Source: Pseudomonas wayambapalatensis
GTDB taxonomy: Bacteria; Pseudomonadota; Gammaproteobacteria; Pseudomonadales; Pseudomonadaceae
Direction: 5' to 3'
Length of the DNA: 64,000 bases
Assembly (NCBI GenBank): GCA_014268975.2
Contig: CP077096.1
Location: 2,517,501 to 2,581,500, forward strand
The position numbers were made by a program, and so were the translations under genes. Below the pieces are notes generated by a model. That model was not told the DNA's origin, searched no databases, and saw only the letters and a list, made by a program, of their open reading frames with translations. Below, one piece after another: positions 20,363 to 29,797 of the stretch (the first letter of the stretch is position 1; every line of letters starts with the position of its first letter).

Positions 20363-21202
20363 ATGTCGCTGTCCACCGTTGCCCGTCGCGGCCTGTTTGC
20401 CGCGTTGCTCGCCACCACCGGCCTGGCCGCCAGCGGCCTTGCCCAGGCCGATGCCACCCTGGACAAGATCCAGCAGCGCCACAAGCTGGCGGTGGGTGTG
20501 GTGCTTTCCGGTGGCCCCTTCGGTGCCATCGACCCGAATACCCGCGAGCCAATCGGTTTCAGCGTCGACCTGGCTCGCGACCTGGCACGCCAGTTGGGCG
20601 TCGAGGTCGATCTGGTCGCCGTACAGCCGGCCAACCGCGTGCAGTTCCTGCAACAGGGCAAGGTCGATCTGCTGATCGCCAACATGGAATGGACACCTGA
20701 GCGCGACAAGCTGCTGGGCCACGTGCCCACGCCGTTCTATCGGGTCGGCGGCACCGCCGCGCTGGCCAAGGACAGCCCGGTCAAGACCTGGGCCGACCTC
20801 AAGGGCCAGCCGGTGTGCACCTCCCAGGGCAGCAGCTACACCCAGGCGCTGATCGACCTGGGCGCCGACCTCAAGGCCTTCAAGACCTCCGCCGAATCCC
20901 TGCTGGCCCTGCGCGGCAACAACTGCGTGGCCGCGGTGCATGACGCCACGCTGATCAATCCGCTGTTGGCCAAGGGGGGAGAGTGGAGCGGCTATCGTGC
21001 CCTGGCCCCGGAACTGAAACCCGCGCCCTCGGTGATCTGGACCCGCCTGGGCGAAACCGATACCCAGCAGCGCCTGGACCCCTTCGTCAAGCAGTGGCAC
21101 CGCAGTGGCTGGCTGATCGAGCGTGAGCAGGCCAACCACATCACCCCGGCCTCGCCGGCGCTGGTGGAGTTGCGTGCCAAGCTGCAGGGCGAAGGCGCCT
21201 GA
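20363..21202 (+). CDS. Amino-acid ABC transporter periplasmic binding protein
   Basis: This 279-residue family 3 solute-binding protein has a signal peptide of about 30 residues ending in GLAQA. Typical motifs are KLAVGVVLSGGPFGAID, GFSVDLARDLARQLGVEVDLV and LLIANMEWTPER, where family members that bind polar amino acids usually have a TxR or similar site. The stop overlaps the first permease start (TGATG). The neighbouring cysteine dioxygenase-like and lyase genes suggest a sulfur amino acid as ligand; this is inferred. Confidence 0.9.
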   Translation: MSLSTVARRGLFAALLATTGLAASGLAQADATLDKIQQRHKLAVGVVLSGGPFGAIDPNTREPIGFSVDLARDLARQLGVEVDLVAVQPANRVQFLQQGKVDLLIANMEWTPERDKLLGHVPTPFYRVGGTAALAKDSPVKTWADLKGQPVCTSQGSSYTQALIDLGADLKAFKTSAESLLALRGNNCVAAVHDATLINPLLAKGGEWSGYRALAPELKPAPSVIWTRLGETDTQQRLDPFVKQWHRSGWLIEREQANHITPASPALVELRAKLQGEGA

Positions 21203-21936
21203 TGAGCGACAGCCTGCACTGGCTGGTGGGGCAGCTTGCCCATCTCGGCCTGAACTACGCGTTCCTGCTCGACGCCTATGCCAGCGGCAAGCTGCTCGAC
21301 GGTGCGTTGACCACCCTTGGTCTGTGCCTGTTCAGTATCGTCGGCAGCCTGCTGGTGGGAGCGTTGTTGGCTGCTGCGGTCACGTCCGGGCAGCGCTGGC
21401 TGGCCTGGCCGGCGCGGGCCTTCATCGAGGTGACGCGTAACACGCCGACCCTGGTGCAGCTGTATTGCGCTTTCCTGGTGCTGAACATGCTGATCAACCA
21501 GAGCCTGGGCAGTGCCAACCCCATGATCCCGTTCGCCTGGGTGGTGCTGGTGATCTCCCTGCACAAGGGCGCCTTTCACGCCGAAGCCCTGCGCGCCGGG
21601 ATCGAAGCCGTGCCGGCGGTGACGCTCGAAGCGGCCAGCTCGCTGGCCTTCAGCCGTCGCCAGCAACTGCTGCAGGTGCAACTGCCGCTGGCCGTGCGTT
21701 TCGCCTTGCCGGCGCTGGTCAACAACCTGATCGACCTGGTGAAGATGACCGCGGTGGCCTCGGCCATCGCCGTCAACGACATTACCTATGCGTCGATCAT
21801 GATCTGGACCCAGGGCGACAACGTCATCGAGTTGATGCTGCTGATCCTGGCCTTTTTCGGACTGCTCAGCTTTGCAGTCAACTGTATCGGTCGCGCCCTG
21901 GAAGCGCGCCTGAGGATGCCGGGTTATGGCCATTGA
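21202..21936 (+). CDS. Amino-acid ABC transporter permease 1
   Basis: This 244-residue His/Glu/Gln/Arg-family permease has about five membrane helices. The N-terminal region carries LLDGALTTLGLCLFSIVGSL. The EAA loop that contacts the ATPase reads EALRAGIEAVPAVTLEAASSL near residue 132. It overlaps the binding-protein gene by one base and the next permease by 11, so the operon is tightly coupled. Confidence 0.92.
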   Translation: MSDSLHWLVGQLAHLGLNYAFLLDAYASGKLLDGALTTLGLCLFSIVGSLLVGALLAAAVTSGQRWLAWPARAFIEVTRNTPTLVQLYCAFLVLNMLINQSLGSANPMIPFAWVVLVISLHKGAFHAEALRAGIEAVPAVTLEAASSLAFSRRQQLLQVQLPLAVRFALPALVNNLIDLVKMTAVASAIAVNDITYASIMIWTQGDNVIELMLLILAFFGLLSFAVNCIGRALEARLRMPGYGH

Positions 21937-22606
21937 GCATTTCGCCACGCTCTGGCAGTGGTCGCCCACCCTGGGGGCAGGCCTGCTGCAGAATATCCAG
22001 ATCAGCGTCGGCGCCATTGGCCTGGGCACGCTGCTGGGGCTGCTGGTGGGGATCCTGCTGCTGTCGCCGCTGCGCCCTCTGCGCGGCGTGGCGCGGTTGT
22101 GGGTGCAGGTGTTTCGCAATGCACCCTGGTTGGTGCTGATCTACTTTACCTCCTATGTATTCCCGTTCGATGTGCAGATCGCCGGTACCTGGGTGGCCTT
22201 TCCCGACTGGCTCAAGGTCACCGTGGGCCTTGCGCTGCCAGCCAGCGCCAACGTAGCCGAGATCTTCCGGGGCGCGGTCGCCTCGATTCCGGCCACTCAG
22301 TGGGAGGCCGCGCGCTCGTTGGCCTTCAGCCGTGGCCAGATTTTCACCTCGATCATTCTGCCGCAGTGCCTGCGGCGCATGTTGCCGCCGTGGATGAACC
22401 TGTACGCGGTGGTGACCATGGGCACCGCGCTGGCTTCGCTGGTGGGCGTGCACGACCTGATCGACAGTGCGCAGATCGCTGCCAACACCGTCAACCGCAG
22501 CGGTTTCACGGTGCTGGTGTATTTCAGTGTGCTGGCGCTGTTCTTCTTCTACTGCTACCCGATTGCCCGCCTGACCCAACGCCTGGAGCGTCGCTATGCC
22601 TTCTGA
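21926..22606 (+). CDS. Amino-acid ABC transporter permease 2
   Basis: This 226-residue permease of the same family has TM segments at about 20-45, 60-80, 85-105, 160-175 and 190-210. The EAA motif is EIFRGAVASIPATQWEAARSL at about 112-132. It probably forms the heterodimeric channel with the 21202 product. Its 3' end overlaps the ATPase gene by 11 bases. Confidence 0.92.
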   Translation: MAIEHFATLWQWSPTLGAGLLQNIQISVGAIGLGTLLGLLVGILLLSPLRPLRGVARLWVQVFRNAPWLVLIYFTSYVFPFDVQIAGTWVAFPDWLKVTVGLALPASANVAEIFRGAVASIPATQWEAARSLAFSRGQIFTSIILPQCLRRMLPPWMNLYAVVTMGTALASLVGVHDLIDSAQIAANTVNRSGFTVLVYFSVLALFFFYCYPIARLTQRLERRYAF

Positions 22607-23414
22607 ACCTTTGATCCAGCTTCGCGATGTGCACCTGGCCTTTGGCGACAATCCGGTGCTGCGCGGTATCGACCTGGACGTGCAGGCCGGGCAGGCGGTG
22701 TCGATCATCGGCCCGTCCGGCTCAGGCAAATCGACCATCCTGCGCTGCATGACCGGGCTGTTGCGCCCGCAGCGCGGAAACATCCGCATAGGGGATACCG
22801 CGGTGGAGCAGTTGCAGGGCGAAGCCGGGCTGATCGCCCTGCGCAAGCAGGTCGGTTTCGTCTTTCAGCAGTACAACCTGTTTCCCCACCTGAGTGTGCT
22901 CGACAACCTGCTGATCGCCCCGACCAAGGTGCTCGGCCGCCCGCGCCAGGCTGTGCGCGACGAGGCCCTGGCGCTGCTCGACAAGGTTCGCCTGGGGCAC
23001 AAGGCCACGGCGTTCCCCGGTGAGCTCTCCGGTGGCCAGCAGCAGCGCGTGGCGATTGCCCGCGCCCTGGCCATGCGGCCCAAGCTGATCCTGTTCGATG
23101 AGGTGACCTCGGCGCTCGACCCAGAGATGGTCGGTGAGGTGCTGGCGGTGATCCGCGAGTTGACCGAGGAGGGCATGACCTGCGTGCTGGTCACCCACGA
23201 GATGCGCTTTGCCGAAGAGATCAGCGACCAGGTGTATTTCACCGAGCATGGGCGCATCGTCGAGCACGGCAGTGCCGAGCAGGTGTTCCGTGCCCCGACC
23301 CATGCACGTACCCAGGCCTTCCTCCAGCACGCGCTGGGCGAGGGCAGCCAGCGTCCGAGCCGTCCGGCGCCCGATGTATTGACCAACCTGGGGCGCTACA
23401 GCCTCAGCGTGTGA
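22596..23414 (+). CDS. Amino-acid ABC transporter ATP-binding protein
   Basis: This 272-residue ATPase has Walker [10 protein letters not shown] (about 38-46), Q-loop FVFQQYNLFPH, signature LSGGQQQR and Walker B LILFDEVTSALDPE, with the switch His in LVTHEM. In the Walker B tail the usual P is V (DEVTSALD instead of DEPTSALD), a tolerated change. It is the last transporter subunit; the dioxygenase-like gene follows 29 bases later. Confidence 0.93.
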   Translation: MPSEPLIQLRDVHLAFGDNPVLRGIDLDVQAGQAVSIIGPSGSGKSTILRCMTGLLRPQRGNIRIGDTAVEQLQGEAGLIALRKQVGFVFQQYNLFPHLSVLDNLLIAPTKVLGRPRQAVRDEALALLDKVRLGHKATAFPGELSGGQQQRVAIARALAMRPKLILFDEVTSALDPEMVGEVLAVIRELTEEGMTCVLVTHEMRFAEEISDQVYFTEHGRIVEHGSAEQVFRAPTHARTQAFLQHALGEGSQRPSRPAPDVLTNLGRYSLSV

Positions 23415-23443
23415 TTTCAGCCTCCAGCCAAGAGAGACCGACC

Positions 23444-24034
23444 ATGTCCCGTGATTCCGTGATCCAGCCGTTCCTTGCGCAAGTGCGTGCCATCCATGCG
23501 CGCGGCGTCGACCGTGCAGGCCTGCAGCAGATCGTCAAGCTGCTCGAGGGCCTGGCCGAGCGCCGCGAATTGTTCAACTTCGAGCGCTTTCCGGCCCCGG
23601 ATGGCGCGACCGGCGAAACCCAGTTTCGCTATCGCCTGAACGACGACGGCGAGTCGCCGACCCTGTACGTCAATTCGCTGTTGCCAGGCAAGGCGACCCT
23701 GCCGCACAACCACGAGACCTGGGCGATCATCGTCGCCGTCGAGGGCCAGGAGCTCAACCGCGTGTACCGCCGCGAGGACGACGGCAGCGATCCAGCCCGT
23801 GCCACCCTGGCGCTGGAGCGCGAGATCGTGGTGCAGCCGGGAACCTCGGTGGCCTTCCTGGGCGAGGACCTGCATGGCATCCGCGTCGAGGGCGACAGCC
23901 CGACGCTGCACTTCCACCTCTATGGCCGCCCGCTGGAGTCTCTGGAGCACCGCTACGGCGTCAAGGATGACGGCAGCGTGGTGAACTACAACAAATCACA
24001 GATGGCGCCTTCGATCGAGGCTTACGGGCTTTGA
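23444..24034 (+). CDS. Cysteine dioxygenase-like cupin
   Basis: This 196-residue single-domain cupin has the iron-binding pattern HNHETW..VEG..E at about 86-100 and a second His in LHGIRVEG near 144, followed by LHFHLYG. Cysteine dioxygenases oxidise cysteine (or 3-mercaptopropionate) thiols to sulfinates in the cytoplasm. Co-transcription with an amino-acid importer and the sulfurtransferase/lyase gene downstream supports a thiol substrate. Exact specificity is not provable here. Confidence 0.82.
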   Translation: MSRDSVIQPFLAQVRAIHARGVDRAGLQQIVKLLEGLAERRELFNFERFPAPDGATGETQFRYRLNDDGESPTLYVNSLLPGKATLPHNHETWAIIVAVEGQELNRVYRREDDGSDPARATLALEREIVVQPGTSVAFLGEDLHGIRVEGDSPTLHFHLYGRPLESLEHRYGVKDDGSVVNYNKSQMAPSIEAYGL

Positions 24035-24049
24035 GATCGGTGTCGCGCT

Positions 24050-24110
24050 TTTCGCGGGCAAGCCCGCTCCTACATCTAAGGCACCTGTAGGAGCGGGCTT
24101 GCCCGCGAAA
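24050..24110. repeat. REP hairpin (perfect 25-base inverted repeat)
   Basis: Arms 24050-24074 and 24086-24110 are perfectly complementary around an 11-base loop; the core is TTCGCGGGCAAGCCCGCTCC. This is the P. putida-type REP/BIME. It separates the dioxygenase gene from the rhodanese-lyase gene and may attenuate read-through between them. Confidence 0.85.
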
Positions 24111-24165
24111 GGAACGACACGATCTCCCAGCGCTGCCCCCCACCAACGACCACGGACTGCGTCCC

Positions 24166-26865
24166 ATGATCCCCAGCATCACCCCCGAGCTTCTGCACAC
24201 CTGGCTGTTCGACGGCCAGGAAATCGCCCTGTTCGACCTGCGCGAGCACGGTCAGTACGGCGAGGCCCACCTGTTCTACGCCGTCAATCTGCCCTATAGC
24301 CGCCTTGAGCTCGAAGCGCCGCGCCTGGCCCCCAATCCTGCGGTGCGTGTGGTGGTCTACGATGAGGCCGGCGGTGCGTTGGCCCAACGTGGGGCCCAGC
24401 GTCTGCAAGCATTGGGCTACACCGCCGTGCATTGCCTGGAGGGCGGCAGCCTGGGCTGGCAGCGCGCCGGTTTCGAGCTGTTCGCCGGTGTGCACCTGCC
24501 TTCGAAGGCCTTCGGCGAGCTGGTCGAGCATGCCTGCCACACCCCGCGCATCAGCGCCCAGGAGCTGGCTGAGTGGCAGCGCCAGGGCAAGCCGTTGGTG
24601 CTGCTCGATGGTCGCCCGCTGGAGGAGTTCGCCAAGATGAGCATTCCCGGTGCCACCTGCTGCCCGAATGGCGAGCTGGGCTATCGCCTGGAAGACCTGG
24701 TGAGCGACCCGCACACCCCGGTGGTGATCAACTGCGCCGGCCGCACCCGCAGCATCATCGGTGCGCAGACGCTGATCAATCTGGGCATAGACAACCCGGT
24801 CTATGCCTTGGAGAACGGCACCCAAGGCTGGTACCTGGTGGACCTGCCGCTGGATCACGGTAGCCAGCGTGGGTACTCCGAGCACAGCGGCGCCGCGCTG
24901 ACCAGGCAACGTGCGCGGGCGCGGCAACTGGCCCAGCAGGCGGGGGTCGCCTGGGTGGATGCAGAGCAGGTCCGACAGTGGGCCGCCGACGCCGGGCGCA
25001 GCCTGTTTCTCTGCGACGTGCGCACCCCCGAAGAGTTCGCCGCCGGCAGTCTGCCGGGCGCACAGCATTGCCCAGGTGGCCAACTGATCCAGGGCACCGA
25101 CCTGTATATCGGTGTGCGCAAGGCCAGTGTGGTGCTGTTCGACACGGATGGCGTGCGCGCGCCAGTGGTCGCCAGTTGGCTGCGCCAGATGGGCCACGAG
25201 GCCCATGTGCTCGAAGGGGGCCTGGACAGCGGCCTGGCTCTGGACGTGGCTGCACCATTGCCGGTGACCCTCGCCGAAGCCCGCGTCGATGAGCTTGCAG
25301 ACGCGTTGCTGATCGACCTGCGCTCCAGCACCGCCTACCGCAAGCGCCACCTGCAAGGCGCCCGGTGGTCGATCCGTCCGCAGCTGGCGCAGCAGGTGGG
25401 CGGGGCTGGGCAGCGCCTGGTGTTCATCGCCGACGATCCGCGCGTGGCGCAGTTGGCGCTCGCCGAGCTGACACCTGCTCAGCAACAGGCCGCACGCCTG
25501 TTCCCCCGTGCATCGCTGAACGACTGGCCGCAGGTGGAGAATGACCTGTCGTTGCCGGATGCAGCCTGTATCGACTTCCTGTTCTTCGTCCATGACCGGC
25601 ACAGCGGCAACAAGGACGCGGCTCGACAGTACCTGGCCTGGGAAACCGGCCTGATCGCCCAGATGAACGAGGCCGAAACCGCAAGCTTCAGTCCGTTGAC
25701 CCCTGTCGACCCGGTGGCCACGCGCCTGGTGCACGGTGGTCGGGGCGAGCCGGGTACAGGTGCGCATGGGGTCAATCCGCCTGTGAGCCGCCTGAGCACG
25801 GTGCTGTTCGACAGCGTCGCCGACATGCGCCAGGCCCGCAGCCGCCGCGACCAGGAGCGTGTGCTCAGCTACGGAGCCCGTGGCAACCCCACGGCCTTTG
25901 CCCTGGAAGACCTGGTCAGCGAGCTGGAAGGGGGGTATCGCACCCGCCTGTACGCCACCGGCCTGCAGGCAATCGCCCAGACGTTCCTGGCCTATTTGCG
26001 TCCTGGCGATCACCTGCTGGTCAGCGATGGTGTCTACGATCCGGTGCGGCGCCTGGCGCGTGAGCTGCTCGAACCCTTCGGCGTGCAGGTGCAGTACTTC
26101 GCTGCCGACGGTCGTGACCTGGAGCAGGTGCTGCGCGCCGAAACACGCATGGTCTACAGCGAAAGCCCCAGCTCGTTGCTCTACGAGCTCAACGACCTGC
26201 CGGCCATGGCTGCCCTGTGCAAGGCCCGCGGCGTGCTGTTGGCCGTCGATAACACCTGGGGCTCGGGCTACCTGCACCGGCCGCTGACCTTGGGCGCTGA
26301 CATTTCGGTCATGGCCCTGACCAAGTACCTGGGCGGACACAGCGACGTGATGATGGGCAGTGTCTGTACTACCCGCGAAGCCTTTGCCGCGCTCTCGCGC
26401 ATGAGCGACAACTGCGGCTGCACCGTAAGCCCCGACGATGCCTGGCTAGTGTTGCGTGGTGCGCGTAGCCTGGCCAGCCGCATGGCTGTGCACGAGCGTC
26501 AGGGGTTGGACATCGCGCGCTGGTTGCAGCAGCGCGAGGAGGTGGCACAGGTGTTCCATCCAGCCTTGCCGGAGCACCCTGGGCACGCCTTGTGGCAGCG
26601 CGATTTCAGCGGTAGCAATGGCCTGCTCAGTTTCACCCTGGCGAATCCATCGATGGCGAGCGCCGAGGCCTTCGTCAATGGCCTGCGCCTGTTCGGGATC
26701 GGTGCATCCTGGGGCGGCTACGAAAGCCTGGTGACCTTGGCCGGGATCCGCGAGCGCCAGTGTGCGCCAACCCTGGTCGGGCCCCTGGTGCGCCTGCACG
26801 TGGGGCTGGAGGACGTGCGTTCGTTGCAACGCGATCTGGACCAGGCCCTGCGGCGGGCGCGTTGA
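24166..26865 (+). CDS. Four-rhodanese / cystathionine-lyase fusion protein
   Basis: This is an 899-residue cytoplasmic protein. Residues 1-105, about 125-235, 270-375 and 385-465 look like four rhodanese folds. Only the second has an active-site loop with Cys190 (NCAGRTRS); the others carry Asp at that place (YDEAGG, FDTDGV, ADDPRV). The linker WETGLIAQM at about 492-500 ends the sulfurtransferase part. From about 515 a complete Cys/Met-metabolism PLP enzyme follows (TRLVHGGR, SYGARGNPT, YATGLQAI, AVDNTWGSG) with the PLP Lys720 in LTKYLGGHSD. Such proteins are usually encoded by two genes. The fusion would channel sulfur from C-S lyase to sulfurtransferase. Confidence 0.88.
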   Translation: MIPSITPELLHTWLFDGQEIALFDLREHGQYGEAHLFYAVNLPYSRLELEAPRLAPNPAVRVVVYDEAGGALAQRGAQRLQALGYTAVHCLEGGSLGWQRAGFELFAGVHLPSKAFGELVEHACHTPRISAQELAEWQRQGKPLVLLDGRPLEEFAKMSIPGATCCPNGELGYRLEDLVSDPHTPVVINCAGRTRSIIGAQTLINLGIDNPVYALENGTQGWYLVDLPLDHGSQRGYSEHSGAALTRQRARARQLAQQAGVAWVDAEQVRQWAADAGRSLFLCDVRTPEEFAAGSLPGAQHCPGGQLIQGTDLYIGVRKASVVLFDTDGVRAPVVASWLRQMGHEAHVLEGGLDSGLALDVAAPLPVTLAEARVDELADALLIDLRSSTAYRKRHLQGARWSIRPQLAQQVGGAGQRLVFIADDPRVAQLALAELTPAQQQAARLFPRASLNDWPQVENDLSLPDAACIDFLFFVHDRHSGNKDAARQYLAWETGLIAQMNEAETASFSPLTPVDPVATRLVHGGRGEPGTGAHGVNPPVSRLSTVLFDSVADMRQARSRRDQERVLSYGARGNPTAFALEDLVSELEGGYRTRLYATGLQAIAQTFLAYLRPGDHLLVSDGVYDPVRRLARELLEPFGVQVQYFAADGRDLEQVLRAETRMVYSESPSSLLYELNDLPAMAALCKARGVLLAVDNTWGSGYLHRPLTLGADISVMALTKYLGGHSDVMMGSVCTTREAFAALSRMSDNCGCTVSPDDAWLVLRGARSLASRMAVHERQGLDIARWLQQREEVAQVFHPALPEHPGHALWQRDFSGSNGLLSFTLANPSMASAEAFVNGLRLFGIGASWGGYESLVTLAGIRERQCAPTLVGPLVRLHVGLEDVRSLQRDLDQALRRAR

Positions 26866-26866
26866 G

Positions 26867-28063
26867 TCAGAGCATCGGCGGTCCCTCACGCCGACGCTGC
26901 GCCCACAGGCATGCTGCAGCACACAATCCGCCGCCGCACGCGGCGGTGACCATCAGCGCGATGAACATGCTGCCGGGCATGCCTGTCCCCAGCAGGTAGC
27001 CGCACAGTACCGGGCTCAGTGCGCCGCCGACTGCCGCCAGGTTCTGGAATCCGTAGTAGCTGCCCTTGAGGTGTTCAGGGGCAATGCTGTCGATGAACAG
27101 GAACTCGCTGGGCAACAGGATCATTTCGCCGAGGGTGAAGACGAACATTGCCAGACACCAACTGATCAGATTGTCGGCATACAGGAACCCCGCCAGCCCG
27201 CCGATGAACAGCACCGCACCGATGCTCATCCAGCGCCCCAGGTTGTCACGGCTGAGCAAACGGCCGAACTGAAATTGCAGGACGATCACCACCAGGGCGT
27301 TGCAGGCCAGCAGCGCCGAGAGGGTGGTCATGGCCTGCGCCGGTGGGTACTTCACCAGCAGGTACTGCGACAGGTAGATGGTGAAGCGTCCGTGCACCAG
27401 GGCGTTGAGCAAGCTGCCCGCGGTGAACAGCAGCAGGATGCGGTCGCTGCGCACCGCCGCCAGTACGGCCATGAAGCGCGTTGGCGGCTGCGCGGTAAGG
27501 GTGGTGTTCGCCGTGCTGGCGGGCACCGCGCTCATCACCCACAGGCTCAGCAGGGCCACCGCGCTGGCGATCCAGAAGGGCGCCAGCGGGTGCAGCCCGA
27601 CCAGCACCACGCCGAGCATGGGGCCGGTGGCGTAGCCGATGTTGGTGAGGGTGTAGCGCAAGGAGAAGGCCTTGGCGCGCTGCTCGATCGCCAGGTATTC
27701 GCCGAGCATGGCCTTGGAACCAATGACGAACAGTGCCGAGGCCGACTCGGTCAGCACCAGGGTCAGCGCGGCCTGCCAGGCGTCCTGGGCGAAGGTCAGC
27801 AGCAGGAAGCCGATCGCGGTCGAAAGCATCGCCAGGCCCAGCAGGCGACGCTTGTCGAAGCGGTCGATCACGTAGCCGCCGTAGAGGCCGAACACGGTGC
27901 CCGACAGTGCGGCGACACTGATCAGCAGCCCCACGTCATGCTGGGCCATGCCCAGTTGTGTGGTGAGGAACAACGCCAACAGGGGGCTGGTGAGCGAGCG
28001 GCTGATCACCAGGGTCAGCGAGCTCAGCATCAGGCGGCGGATGACGGGGGAGTAGGTGGCCAC
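26867..28063 (-). CDS. Major facilitator superfamily transporter
   Basis: This 398-residue protein has about 12 predicted helices. The MFS loop 2-3 motif reads GGYVIDRFDKRRLLG at about 57-71, and the proton-antiport drug-export type of helix 4-5 is suggested by ALFVIGSKAML. It starts at GTG 28063; an ATG seven bases upstream is out of frame. It is convergent with the rhodanese-lyase gene with one base between the stops, so no room is left for a terminator there. Substrate is unknown; efflux is likely. Confidence 0.88.
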   Translation of the reverse strand: MATYSPVIRRLMLSSLTLVISRSLTSPLLALFLTTQLGMAQHDVGLLISVAALSGTVFGLYGGYVIDRFDKRRLLGLAMLSTAIGFLLLTFAQDAWQAALTLVLTESASALFVIGSKAMLGEYLAIEQRAKAFSLRYTLTNIGYATGPMLGVVLVGLHPLAPFWIASAVALLSLWVMSAVPASTANTTLTAQPPTRFMAVLAAVRSDRILLLFTAGSLLNALVHGRFTIYLSQYLLVKYPPAQAMTTLSALLACNALVVIVLQFQFGRLLSRDNLGRWMSIGAVLFIGGLAGFLYADNLISWCLAMFVFTLGEMILLPSEFLFIDSIAPEHLKGSYYGFQNLAAVGGALSPVLCGYLLGTGMPGSMFIALMVTAACGGGLCAAACLWAQRRREGPPML

Positions 28064-28100
28064 AGTCCATTCTCGGGCATTGGGAAATGTCGGTATGGGC

Positions 28101-28126
28101 CTTTTCGCGGGTTCACCCGCGAAAAG
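28101..28126. repeat. REP-type palindrome
   Basis: Arms CTTTTCGCGGGT (28101-28112) and ACCCGCGAAAAG (28115-28126) form a nearly loopless palindrome sharing the TTCGCGGG core of the 24050 REP. It follows the binding-protein gene stop at 28152 (minus strand) and may act as its terminator. Confidence 0.7.
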
Positions 28127-28151
28127 TACGCCGCAATTTCAACCTGTCGAA

Positions 28152-28976
28152 TCACTTCCCGCCGTTGATGGTGATCGGGTTCAGCTCGCCATCGGCTGCG
28201 CCCCATTTCTCCAGGATCTTGCGGTAGCTGCCATCGTCGACCATCGCCTGCAGTTCGCTGCGGATCGCAGCCGACAGCGCAGCGTTATCCTTGGCCACGC
28301 CCAGCCCGGTGAGCTGGGTGGTCAGCGGGGTACCCAGAATCTTGAAGGTGCCTTTCTCCAGGTCCTGGATATAAGGCAGCGTTTCGCTGCCTTGCACGGC
28401 GGCATCAAGGCGCCCTTGGCGCAGTTGCGCGCGCGCATCGGCACTGCCCTCGGAACCGAGCACGATCACTGCCGGCTTGCCATTGGCTTCGCAGTTGGCC
28501 TTGCTCCAGGTGGCGACATCGTTGGGCCAGGTAGTGCGGCGGCTGGTGCCGACTTTCTTGCCGCACAGGTCGGTCATCTCGTTGATCTCGCCGCGGCTTT
28601 GCAGGGTGTAGAACTGCGGGCCGCTGGTGAAGTAGTCGACGAAGGTCACCACCTGCTGGCGTTCCTTGGTGTCGGTCATGCCCGAAAGGATGATGTCGAC
28701 GCGCTTGGTGACCAGGGCGCTGATCATCTGCTCGAAGGCGGTCTCCTGCCACTTGATCTTCACCCCCAGGCGTTCGGCCAGGGCGTTGCCCAAGTCGACA
28801 TCGACGCCGGTCAGCTGGTTGGTGGCCGGGTCCTTGAAGTCCATCGGTGGGTAGTTGGGGACGATCGCAGCGACGATTTCGCCCTTGGCCTTGATCGAGG
28901 CCGGAAGTTCCACGGCGGCCTGGGCGTTGAAGGCCAGGGCGGTCAGTACGCTGCACGCAAGAAGGGTTTTTTTCAT
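28152..28976 (-). CDS. Polar amino-acid ABC transporter periplasmic binding protein
   Basis: This 274-residue family 3 binding protein has the signal peptide MKKTLLACSVLTALAFNAQA. Motifs are IVPNYPPMDFKDP, GVDVDLGNALAERLGVKIKW, DIILSGMTDTKER (ligand Thr/Arg region) and KVGTSRRTTWP. A Cys pair is formed by the Cys in TDLCGKKVG and the one in SKANCEANG. The gene is the most 3' of a minus-strand operon: argH-like, permease, ATPase, binding protein. Confidence 0.92.
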   Translation of the reverse strand: MKKTLLACSVLTALAFNAQAAVELPASIKAKGEIVAAIVPNYPPMDFKDPATNQLTGVDVDLGNALAERLGVKIKWQETAFEQMISALVTKRVDIILSGMTDTKERQQVVTFVDYFTSGPQFYTLQSRGEINEMTDLCGKKVGTSRRTTWPNDVATWSKANCEANGKPAVIVLGSEGSADARAQLRQGRLDAAVQGSETLPYIQDLEKGTFKILGTPLTTQLTGLGVAKDNAALSAAIRSELQAMVDDGSYRKILEKWGAADGELNPITINGGK

Positions 28977-29009
28977 GCCTAGGGTTCTCTTTATGGTTGT
29001 GGGCGGCAG

Positions 29010-29780
29010 TCAGGTACGAACCGCGGAAATGAAGTTCTGGGTCCGCGGGTTCTGGGGGGCCAGGAGCACCTCTTCGGGGCTTCCTGCTTCTACGATCTGT
29101 CCGGCGTCCATGAACACCACTCGGTTGGACACCTCGCGGGCAAAGCCCAGCTCGTGGGTGACCACGACCATGGTCATGCCGGACTTGGCCAGGTCACGCA
29201 TGACCGACAGCACCTCGCCGACCAGCTCGGGGTCCAGTGCGGAGGTGGGTTCGTCGAACAGCATCAGTTTCGGGCGCATGGCCAGGGCGCGGGCGATGGC
29301 GACACGCTGCTGCTGACCACCGGAAAGCTGGATGGGGTAGTGGTCGCGCTTGTCGCTCAGGCCGACCCGGGCCAGCAGTTCGAGGGCATCCTCGGTGGCT
29401 TCCTTGGGCGATCGGCGCAGCACCTGGCAGGGCCCTTCGATGATGTTCTGCAGCACGGTCAGGTGGGGGAACAGGTTGAAACGCTGGAACACCATGCCGG
29501 TGGCCAGGCGCTGGCGGGCGATCTGCGATTCGGTCAGTTCGTGCAGCTTGTGGCCGGCCATGCGGTAGCCGACCAGCTCGCCGTCGACCCACAGACCGCC
29601 GCCATCGACCTTTTCCAGCTGGTTGATGCAGCGCAGGAAGGTGCTCTTGCCGGAGCCCGAGGGGCCGATCACGCAGAGCACTTCGCCTTGCTCGATCTCC
29701 AGGTTGATGTCGTTCAGCGCGTGGTAGTCGCCGTAGTATTTCTGCAGGCCAACGGCCTTGACGATGCTTCTCATGGGCAT
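29010..29780 (-). CDS. Polar amino-acid ABC transporter ATP-binding protein
   Basis: This 256-residue ATPase has Walker [10 protein letters not shown] near 41-49, Q-loop [11 protein letters not shown], signature LSGGQQQR, Walker [15 protein letters not shown] and switch His VVTHEL. The start is ATG 29780 (MPMRS..) or the ATG two codons downstream; GAGAG upstream does not settle it. It is most like GlnQ/HisP/ArtP proteins. Confidence 0.93.
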   Translation of the reverse strand: MPMRSIVKAVGLQKYYGDYHALNDINLEIEQGEVLCVIGPSGSGKSTFLRCINQLEKVDGGGLWVDGELVGYRMAGHKLHELTESQIARQRLATGMVFQRFNLFPHLTVLQNIIEGPCQVLRRSPKEATEDALELLARVGLSDKRDHYPIQLSGGQQQRVAIARALAMRPKLMLFDEPTSALDPELVGEVLSVMRDLAKSGMTMVVVTHELGFAREVSNRVVFMDAGQIVEAGSPEEVLLAPQNPRTQNFISAVRT

Positions 29781-29797
29781 GTTCTCTCTAGGGCCGA

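Noticed and set aside
24076..26340. A 754-codon minus-strand frame opposite the rhodanese-lyase gene
   Set aside because: Antisense shadow of the plus-strand fusion gene; no homology motif in its translation.
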